The notes under the pieces were generated by a model, which saw nothing but the letters and a program-made list of their open reading frames with translations, was not told where the DNA came from and ran no database searches. Shown in pieces: positions 58,356-64,000 of a stretch of DNA of 64,000 bases. Source of the stretch: Streptomyces barkulensis (GTDB lineage Bacteria > Actinomycetota > Actinomycetes > Streptomycetales > Streptomycetaceae); contig NZ_PGSG01000115.1 in the NCBI RefSeq assembly GCF_002843305.1, forward strand, positions 52,438 through 116,437, read 5' to 3'. Made by a program: the position numbers and the translations under genes. Numbering within the stretch: position 1 is the first letter of the stretch; every line of letters starts with the position of its first letter.

Positions 58356-60797
58356 GTGAGGTGCCCCATCGGAAAGCCCAGCGGATCAACTCTGGCCTCG
58401 TGGCTGAGTGGTCTGGAAGTCGGCCGACTTGAGCGAGTCCTGGCGACTCGCCCGGATGCCGTGTCCCCGCCGGAGCCACGATCGTTCGGCGAACTCGCGG
58501 ACCGCCTTCAGCGTCCGGCGTCGGTGGCCCCAGTGCTGGCGGAGCTCGCGCGGCCACAGCTGCAGGTGGCTGAGGCGCTGGCGGCATTGGGACCCGTTCC
58601 ACGGGCCGCTTTGGCCGACCTGCTGGACGTGGCCGAAACGGAGACCGATCGCTGGCTGGATGCGGCCCTGGAGACACTGGCCGATCACGCGCTCGTCTGG
58701 CCGGACGGCCAAGGGCTGCTCCACATGACGGCGCCGTTGCGGCAGGCGTGGGATTCGCCGCTGGGGCTGGACGCGCCGCTCGCCCGGCTGCTGGCGGACA
58801 CGACCTCCGAGGAACTGCGGCGCATGCTGATGGCCTTGGGCATCCCAGCTCCCGGCACCACCAAGAAAGATCGGCTGGCCGCCCTGCTGGAACACCACAG
58901 TGATCCGAAGCGGGTGGCCGCGGTGGTTGCGGCGGCGCCTGTGGCCACTCGGGAGCTGCTTGAGCGGCGAGCCCGTCACCAGGGTGAACAGAGGCAGGAA
59001 CAGACGGAGTTCCTGATGCTCGGGGCCCCACGGGCCGACTCCGAACCGGGTGCGCGGTGGGCGCTGGAGCGGGGACTGCTGGTCCAGGACCGGCACTCCG
59101 GGTACGGGCCCGCACGCATGCCGGCCGAGGTGGCGCTCACGCTGCGCGGGGCCGACTGGCACGCCCCGTTCGAGCCGTGCCCGCCCATCGTGCGGACGGT
59201 GTCCGTCACCGAGGCGGAGGTGGATCGGGAGGCGGCGGCAGCCGCCACGGCGTTCGCCGCCCACGCCGCTTTGGTTCTGGCGGCGTGCTCCGCGTCTCCG
59301 CCGGCCCGTCTGAAGTCCGGAGGGGTCGGGGCGCGTGAGCTGTCCCGGATCGCCAAGGCCGCGCAGTGCGACGACATCGTCGTACGCCTTGTCCTGGAGA
59401 CGGCGTACGACGCCGGGCTGCTGGCCCGGGACGGTGACCGGGTCGCGGCGACGGAAGGTTACGACGCCTGGGCGGAGCGGGAACCGGCGGAGCAGCTCAC
59501 CGCGCTTCTCCAGGCGTGGCGAACGTTGCCGCAGACCCCGGCCCAGGCCCGCGACGAGGACGGCAAGGCGCTGCCCGCACTCGCCGGAACACCACCTTGT
59601 GGCGGCTGTGTGCAGGCCCGGGACGGGCTTCTCGCTGCGGCGGTGGCGCTCCCGGCGGACCAGGGGGTGCGGAGCCCCGTGGAACTGGGGCCGCTCGTCG
59701 CCTGGCACCGTCCGTTCGCCCATCCACTCCCCCAGGACGCCACGCCCTTCGCCTCCGTGGTCCGTGAAGCAGAACTACTCGGTGTGATGGCCCGCGGCTC
59801 CCTGTCCCGCATCGGTGCCGCCTTGCAGGCCGATGACGGCGAAGCACTGGCCGCGGCCAGTCGGCGGCTGCTGCCGACGGCCACCAGCACGGCCCGCTTC
59901 GGCGCGGACCTCACCGCCGTCGTCACCGGCACACCGTCAGCCCGCCTGGCCGCCCTGCTGGACGCCGTCGCAGAGCGGGAAGCCGTCGGCACGGCATCCG
60001 TGTGGCGGTTCAGCCCGGGCACCATCCGCGGCGCCCTGGACACCGGCCGTACACCCGACGCCATCACCGCCGACCTGGCCGACGTCGCCGTCGGCGCCCT
60101 TCCCCAGCCGCTGTCGTATCTGATCCACGACACCGCGCGCGCCCACGGCCGTATGCGCATCGCGCCCGCGGCCTGCGTGATCCACGGCGAGGAACCCGCC
60201 CTCCTCGCCGAACTCGCCGCCCACCGCAAGCTCGCCGAGCTCGGGCTGCGGCAGCTGGCGCCGACCGTGCTGGTCTGCCGGACTCCGCTCGACAAGACCC
60301 TCGCCGCGCTCCGGGCCGCCGGCTATGCTCCCGTCGCCGAGAAGGCCGACGGAACCGTACGCGTCGAGAAGACCCGGCACCGACGTGCCTCCGCCCCGGC
60401 TCCGACCCCACTCCCAGGCCAACGACGGCGGTCCGTGCCGACCGAGACCCCGGTGGACGTCAGCCTGAGCGCCCTGGCCGCCAGGCTGCGGGACGCCCCG
60501 TCGGCACTTCCGGATCCCGACCCGTTCGGCACCGGGGTCCCCTACGGCACGGACACCGAGGAGATCATCGCCGGGTACGCGAAGAACCTGACGTACAGCG
60601 ATGTCCGCCAGCTCGCCCACGCCGTCGACGCCGGCACGGCCATCACGGTCGAGTACGTCGCCGCCTCGGGCAACCGGACCGTACGTACCCTCAGCGAGCT
60701 CGTTCTCGACCCGCCCCATCTGTATGCCTGGTGCCATTTGCGCGAGGACGAACGGGTCTTCACCCTCTCCCGCGTCCTCGGCGTCATGCCCGCGTAG
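58356..60797 (+). CDS. Helicase-associated (Helicase_C_3/XPB-like) domain protein with WYL-like C-terminus
   Basis: About 813 aa. The N-terminus (STLASWLSGLEVGRLERVL; RSFGELADRLQRP) and centre contain winged-helix-like modules; the region AHGRMRIAPAACVIHGEEP to LAALRAAGYAPV resembles the XPB/Ssl2 helicase C-terminal-associated domain; the last 70 residues (TAITVEYVAASGNRTVRTLSE, ending DERVFTLSRVLGV) resemble a WYL ligand-binding domain. No Walker A or DExx motif is present, so it is not itself a helicase. It may be a sensor or DNA-binding component. Start uncertain: GTG 58356 chosen by conserved N-terminus, no good ribosome site. Confidence 0.75.
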   Translation: MRCPIGKPSGSTLASWLSGLEVGRLERVLATRPDAVSPPEPRSFGELADRLQRPASVAPVLAELARPQLQVAEALAALGPVPRAALADLLDVAETETDRWLDAALETLADHALVWPDGQGLLHMTAPLRQAWDSPLGLDAPLARLLADTTSEELRRMLMALGIPAPGTTKKDRLAALLEHHSDPKRVAAVVAAAPVATRELLERRARHQGEQRQEQTEFLMLGAPRADSEPGARWALERGLLVQDRHSGYGPARMPAEVALTLRGADWHAPFEPCPPIVRTVSVTEAEVDREAAAAATAFAAHAALVLAACSASPPARLKSGGVGARELSRIAKAAQCDDIVVRLVLETAYDAGLLARDGDRVAATEGYDAWAEREPAEQLTALLQAWRTLPQTPAQARDEDGKALPALAGTPPCGGCVQARDGLLAAAVALPADQGVRSPVELGPLVAWHRPFAHPLPQDATPFASVVREAELLGVMARGSLSRIGAALQADDGEALAAASRRLLPTATSTARFGADLTAVVTGTPSARLAALLDAVAEREAVGTASVWRFSPGTIRGALDTGRTPDAITADLADVAVGALPQPLSYLIHDTARAHGRMRIAPAACVIHGEEPALLAELAAHRKLAELGLRQLAPTVLVCRTPLDKTLAALRAAGYAPVAEKADGTVRVEKTRHRRASAPAPTPLPGQRRRSVPTETPVDVSLSALAARLRDAPSALPDPDPFGTGVPYGTDTEEIIAGYAKNLTYSDVRQLAHAVDAGTAITVEYVAASGNRTVRTLSELVLDPPHLYAWCHLREDERVFTLSRVLGVMPA

Positions 60798-60856
60798 CCC
60801 TCGGCATGGCCCACTGGCCCACCCCGTACACGGATCATTGTTCGACCAGCCGCCAC

Positions 60857-60862
60857 TACGAT
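60857..60862 (+). promoter_or_regulatory. -10 element of the HNH gene (leaderless)
   Basis: TACGAT lies 8 nt before the ATG at 60871, and no Shine-Dalgarno is present, so transcription probably starts at the A of the ATG. No matching -35 at 16-18 bp was seen. Confidence 0.5.
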
Positions 60863-60870
60863 CGCCGGTC

Positions 60871-61764
60871 ATGGACTGGGTCGAGCGCACCGCGCAGCTG
60901 AGGCAGTGGACGAGGAGTGGGGTGCGGGCTCCGCACAAGCCGTTGCTGTTCCTGTACGCGCTCAGCCGGTTTCAGCAGGACGCCGACGGCGAGCTGCGGT
61001 ACAGCGCGGTGGAGCAGGACCTGCGGCGGCTGCTCGCCGAGTACGGGCCCGGTAACCGGACGACGCCCGCCTATCCCTTCCACCACCTGGTGAGTGACGG
61101 GGTGTGGGAGGTGCGCACCGAGCGCGGGACGGGCAGCCCCGGGACCGGAGTCAGGGAGCTACGGGCGACCGGGGCCGCCGGGCGGCTGACGCCTCAGCTG
61201 CGGGCGGCACTGCGGCGGGAGCCGTCCCTGCTCGGCCGGATGACTCGGGTGCTGCTCGATCTGAACTTCCCGCCCTCCCTCCACGGCGAGCTGTGCGAAG
61301 CCGTCGGCCTGGAGTTGGAGGAGGCCGAGACCGGACGGTTCTCGGCCGCGCGCAGGCAGCGGGACCGGCGGATGCGGGAGATGGTCCTGACGGCGTACGA
61401 GTACCAGTGCGCCTTCTGCGGGTACGACGGCAGGATCGGCGCGGTGCCAGTCGGGCTTGAGGCCGCCCATGTGCGCTGGTGGGCGTTCGACGGACCGGAC
61501 GACATCGACAACGGGCTGTGCCTGTGCTCGCTGCACCACAAGCTCTTCGACAAGGGCGTTCTCGGTATCGGCGACGGCCACCGCATCCTGGTCTCGCAGA
61601 GCTTCGTCGGCCGCAGTACCGCCGCCCGCGAGCACATCATCACGCTCGCCGGCCGTCCGGTCATAGGTCCCCAGCCAGGCATCCGCCCCATCGCCGCCGC
61701 CCACCGCTCCTGGCACAACAGACAGGTCTTCCACGGCAGCCCACGTCCCGCCACGATCGCCTGA
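60871..61764 (+). CDS. HNH restriction endonuclease with putative phosphorothioate-DNA-binding domain
   Basis: 297 aa. Residues 1-150 (LRQWTRSGVRAPHKPLLFLY, TTPAYPFHHLVSDGVWEV) resemble the sulfur-binding domain of ScoMcrA/SprMcrA-type enzymes that recognise phosphorothioated DNA; residues 176-232 are an HNH-type nuclease (C180-x2-C183, H200, N214, H223, plus C217 and C219). This SBD-HNH length is the SprMcrA architecture. It would cut dnd-modified foreign DNA, a type IV restriction activity. No dnd genes are in the window. Assignment of the N-terminal domain is from recalled sequence resemblance. Confidence 0.8.
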   Translation: MDWVERTAQLRQWTRSGVRAPHKPLLFLYALSRFQQDADGELRYSAVEQDLRRLLAEYGPGNRTTPAYPFHHLVSDGVWEVRTERGTGSPGTGVRELRATGAAGRLTPQLRAALRREPSLLGRMTRVLLDLNFPPSLHGELCEAVGLELEEAETGRFSAARRQRDRRMREMVLTAYEYQCAFCGYDGRIGAVPVGLEAAHVRWWAFDGPDDIDNGLCLCSLHHKLFDKGVLGIGDGHRILVSQSFVGRSTAAREHIITLAGRPVIGPQPGIRPIAAAHRSWHNRQVFHGSPRPATIA

Positions 61765-61829
61765 TCGCCGATCCGGCGGTCACAGAACGCACTGGTAAGC
61801 AAGGCGATACCAAGAGTATGGTCTCTTGT

Positions 61830-62108
61830 ATGGCGACGAAGAAGGTGACGGTGACGATTCCCGAGGATCTCCTGGACGAGATCCGCGCGGAGGCGGCGGA
61901 GCGGGGCCTGTCGGCGTACGTCGCCGAGGCGCTGCGCTTCAAGCGCGACCGGGACCGGCTGCGGGAGCTGTCCGACTGGCTGCAGGAGGAACACGGCTCC
62001 CTCACCGAGGAGGAGCGCACGGCAGCGTTCGAGGAACTGGAGGGGCTCGACGCCGAGCACGAGCGCCGTCGCACCGCCGGAACGCACGGCGCGGGAGAGG
62101 CCGCGTGA
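61830..62108 (+). CDS. Ribbon-helix-helix antitoxin-like protein
   Basis: 92 aa. ATKKVTVTIPEDLLDEIRAE is an RHH strand-helix; the C-terminus is acidic and helical (WLQEEHGSLTEEERTAAFEE), as in antitoxins. An alternative ATG at 61818 adds four residues. TATGGT (61817-61822) 7 nt upstream and no ribosome site suggest leaderless initiation at 61830. GTGA overlap with the PIN gene. It forms a VapBC-like pair, not similar to that at 25.5 kb. Confidence 0.85.
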   Translation: MATKKVTVTIPEDLLDEIRAEAAERGLSAYVAEALRFKRDRDRLRELSDWLQEEHGSLTEEERTAAFEELEGLDAEHERRRTAGTHGAGEAA

Positions 62109-62530
62109 AGAAGCGGGCCGGTGAGCCGGGCCAGCGACCACTGCGCGTCTTCGTACTCGACTGCGAAGCCTTGTCCCTGGCCGTGCGCGGCGACCGGAAG
62201 ATGATGGCATGGCTCGACCTCGCGGCCGGAGGTGAAGCCGAGGTGGTGACATCTCCGCTGACGCTGATCGAGGCGTACGACGGCAGAACCACCGAGCAGC
62301 GCTGGGACTGGGTGCTCTCGCGACTCCGAGTCGCCGACATCGGAAAGAACGAGGCCCGCCAGGCCCGCCGCCTGCTGGCGGATGCCAAGCTGCATGGCCA
62401 CAAGTACGCGATCGACGCGGTGCTCGCCGTCATCGCGCGCCAGCAGAAGGGGCAGGTCACCGTCTTCACCTCGGACGTGGACGACCTGGAGAAGCTGGTT
62501 CCGGAGTCGATCGTCGTCAAGAAGGTGTGA
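62105..62530 (+). CDS. PIN-domain toxin-like protein
   Basis: 141 aa. Acidic PIN residues Asp19 (VLDCEALSL), Glu56 (TLIEAYDG), Asp104 (YAIDAVLAV) and Asp124 (FTSDVDDLEKL). Full-length VapC-like ribonuclease fold. GTG start overlapping the antitoxin stop. In the island it could stabilise the DNA or act as an abortive-infection effector. Confidence 0.87.
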   Translation: MKKRAGEPGQRPLRVFVLDCEALSLAVRGDRKMMAWLDLAAGGEAEVVTSPLTLIEAYDGRTTEQRWDWVLSRLRVADIGKNEARQARRLLADAKLHGHKYAIDAVLAVIARQQKGQVTVFTSDVDDLEKLVPESIVVKKV

Positions 62531-62540
62531 CCCGGCACTC

Positions 62541-62563
62541 TGGTCTCATTTCTGGTCTCGTTC
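62541..62563 (+). repeat. Right paired TGGTCTC repeat of the island
   Basis: TGGTCTCA at 62541 and TGGTCTCG at 62553, 12 bp apart, about 94 bp inside the right attachment repeat. Same orientation and spacing as the pair at 58154, which suggests arm-type binding sites. Confidence 0.75.
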
Positions 62564-62656
62564 ACCCCCGTCCAGAGCCGTTCATCAACCGTCCGGCTCC
62601 CGGCTCCGTCCCAGGTCAGAACGACCCCATCCGTCGCCGAGCCCCCAGACGAACAT

Positions 62657-62710
62657 TTGGAAAGCGTGTTGGGGGCAACCCCTCACGAGTTCGAATCTCG
62701 TATCCTCCGC
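62657..62710 (+). repeat. attR / inner attachment site: 54-bp repeat of the tRNA-Ser 3' half
   Basis: Identical to 58036-58089. Left of it the sequence is not tRNA (T at 62656 against C), so there is no second functional tRNA. It ends the first island and begins the next element, whose integrase starts 136 bp later. Confidence 0.93.
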
Positions 62711-62845
62711 CATAGTGGCCCTGATCTGCGACAACGCGGATCAGGGCCTCTTTGCTTCTCACTGCGGCTCCGCAACCCGGCGGAGCTAGGCGAGACGCTT
62801 CGGTAACTCGGACTCGTCTAGCTCCCTGTCACGAGGAGCCAGAGA

Positions 62846-63916
62846 GTGACCGCAGCACGGAACCCACTGCGCGCACAGCAGCGCGTCAGGAGCGCTGAGG
62901 ACGTACGTCTCGCAACGATCGCTGAGCTTGAGCTACACCTCTCGACCACGACCAACAAGCACGGGCGTCCGTTCCAGCGGCGCACGGTCAACGCGTACAA
63001 GTACGCGGCAACACAGCTCCACCACTGGCTGACCCGATCTCCGCAGATCAACGCGGCGGGTGTGGGAGTCTCCTCGTTCACCGACGTGGACACCGCCACG
63101 CTGAACCGCTACTTCCGCTGGTACTACACGGAGCACGACGTGCCCAAGAGCCAGGACGGCAAGGGCGGTTACACAGGCGGGACCAGCACGACGCAACGCA
63201 ACCTCCGCGCGCTGTTCCTCTATCTCGCGGAGGAGTACGACCACCCGAACCCGTACGACGACCCGAAGCTCCAGCGCTACGCCACGCCTCCGATGGGCAA
63301 GCCCAAGACACTGTCCGAGGACTTCATCACTGACTGCCTGGCAATCACGGGCAACGGCTCACCCAAGGTCCGAGACTTCGAGACGGTTCGGAACCACGCG
63401 ATCCTCCGCGTGCTCACGGAGGGTCTGCGGTCGGACGAGCTTCTGAACCTTCGAACCAACGACCTGGATCTCCCGAACGGCACCCTGGTCGTGGTTCCAA
63501 TCAAGATGGACAGGAACTCTCTGGACGGCCGCGTCATCCCGCTCCAGCCCAAGACGGTCAAGGCACTGACGCGGTACCTCCGCGTACGAGCCACACACCG
63601 CATGGCAAACCCGAACTCTCCGGATCATGTCGAGTGGCTGTGGCTCGGAACGCGCAACCGTGGAGAGCTGGGCTACCAGGGTCTTCACCGGCTCGTGAAG
63701 AAGATCGCCACGGCAGCGGGCTACGACCCGGCGCACGTCTCGCCCCACTCCTTCTGTCACACCTGGGCCGACGACCTCAAGGCGGCGGGAGTCTCGGGCG
63801 AGCACATCATGGCCGTACGCGGGTGGAAGTCTCCCGCGATGCTCCGACGCTACGGCGCGGACATGGCCTCACGCCGAGCGGTAGACGCGGTTCACGCCCT
63901 GGGCGACAGGTACTGA
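62846..63916 (+). CDS. Tyrosine recombinase/integrase with altered box II
   Basis: 356 aa. N-terminal SAM-like DNA-binding domain (about 20-135, NAYKYAATQLHHWLTRSP), catalytic domain with Arg195 (TEGLRSDELL), Lys220 (VPIKMDRN, beta-hairpin Lys), His301-S-F-C304-H305, Trp327 (RGWKSP) and nucleophile Tyr336 (RRYGADM). In the family the residue at position 304 is Arg (H-x-x-R-H-T); here it is Cys, coded TGT, one C-to-T change from CGT. Activity may be impaired. GTG start with GAGGAG upstream. Confidence 0.88.
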   Translation: MTAARNPLRAQQRVRSAEDVRLATIAELELHLSTTTNKHGRPFQRRTVNAYKYAATQLHHWLTRSPQINAAGVGVSSFTDVDTATLNRYFRWYYTEHDVPKSQDGKGGYTGGTSTTQRNLRALFLYLAEEYDHPNPYDDPKLQRYATPPMGKPKTLSEDFITDCLAITGNGSPKVRDFETVRNHAILRVLTEGLRSDELLNLRTNDLDLPNGTLVVVPIKMDRNSLDGRVIPLQPKTVKALTRYLRVRATHRMANPNSPDHVEWLWLGTRNRGELGYQGLHRLVKKIATAAGYDPAHVSPHSFCHTWADDLKAAGVSGEHIMAVRGWKSPAMLRRYGADMASRRAVDAVHALGDRY

Positions 63917-63935
63917 CCCAGCGCTGACCAGCCCG

Positions 63936-64000
63936 TCAGTCGCTCTCGTCGCCCTTCACGAACGAGCCTTGACCCAGGATCGTGTAGAGCCGTCCCTCTG
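63936..64000 (-). CDS. C-terminal end of an unidentified protein (partial)
   Basis: A minus-strand frame open from the right edge to a TGA at 63936-63938, ending L-G-Q-G-S-F-V-K-G-D-E-S-D. Only 20 codons are visible; composition and convergent position behind the integrase support a real gene end, perhaps an element-encoded protein. Function cannot be judged. Confidence 0.4.
   Translation of the reverse strand, partial: EGRLYTILGQGSFVKGDESD

Larger units (their letters stand above)
58036..62710. mobile_element. 4.6-kb genomic island in tRNA-Ser(GGA), defence-type cargo
   Basis: Bounded by 54-bp direct repeats of the tRNA 3' half. Cargo: helicase-associated/WYL-like protein, HNH enzyme with a putative phosphorothioate-DNA-binding domain, RHH antitoxin and PIN toxin, all on the plus strand. 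It has no integrase of its own; the one at 62846 lies outside the right repeat and belongs to the next element. It is probably a remnant or a passenger mobilised by the neighbour's integrase. Inner ends carry paired TGGTCTC motifs. Confidence 0.85.
62657..64000. mobile_element. Left end of a second integrative element (continues beyond the window)
   Basis: It starts at the inner 54-bp repeat and carries a tyrosine integrase immediately inside, the standard end of an actinomycete integrative element or prophage. The DNA is visibly less G/C-rich (about 62% by hand count for 62881-62940) than the surrounding genes. The other end and cargo lie outside the window. Confidence 0.75.

Overview
The window is a high-G+C actinobacterial chromosome segment, almost certainly from a Streptomyces. 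The evidence is strong third-position G/C bias, many GTG starts, 4-base ATGA/GTGA start-stop overlaps, wblA, a conservon, DUF397/XRE pairs, and a gene order that I recall (not looked up) as matching the acsA - nth - crp - wblA and asd - ask - recR - dnaX parts of Streptomyces core chromosomes. No plasmid or phage origin is needed for most of it.

Layout. 1-23.7 kb is conserved core: the start of a CpaE/MinD-like septum-site gene, a HAD phosphatase, a probable 6S-like small RNA, a degenerate Fic-domain protein, acetyl-CoA synthetase, a MarP-type membrane protease, a CoA-type Nudix hydrolase, endonuclease III, the CRP regulator, a metallo-beta-lactamase/Nudix/RidA/DUF4177 operon, two ArsA-like ATPases, wblA, a class A penicillin-binding protein, a YqeY protein and a metallophosphoesterase. 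A tRNA-Pro gene at 23.7 kb is followed by a short accessory stretch: a kinase-like gene, a PIN/RHH toxin-antitoxin pair under a 60-bp palindrome, and a LysR remnant with an in-frame stop. 26.4-32.4 kb holds two convergent cytochrome P450 genes and a complete conservon (cvnA-D), whose own P450 carries E-x-x-W in place of the K-helix E-x-x-R. 32.5-38.3 kb has two ECF sigma modules, a lipoprotein and a SURF1 protein. The first sigma gene lies between two paralogous genes that share 143 identical bases. 38.7-41.1 kb is the asd-lysC operon, with an internal start for an aspartokinase beta subunit. 41.3-53.4 kb is mixed: Uma2 proteins, a zinc alcohol dehydrogenase, an ECF42-type sigma with its DGPF partner, an XRE-DUF397-GNAT operon, and a large secreted FG-GAP protein. 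53.5-58.0 kb is the DUF5063-recR-ybaB-dnaX operon followed by the SRP RNA gene.

The most interesting region is 58.0-64 kb. A tRNA-Ser(GGA) gene is the left end of a 4.6-kb island closed by a 54-bp direct repeat of the tRNA 3' part. Its cargo is a helicase-associated/WYL-like protein without a motor domain, an HNH endonuclease resembling phosphorothioate-DNA-dependent type IV enzymes, and a second RHH/PIN toxin-antitoxin pair. This is a compact putative defence island. Immediately beyond the second repeat lies a tyrosine integrase that starts another element running off the window; its conserved box II arginine is a cysteine. Paired TGGTCTC repeats lie just inside both ends of the first island and look like arm-type recombinase sites.

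Limits: family calls are from motifs read by eye; no database search, folding or alignment was run. Gene names of relatives are recalled.
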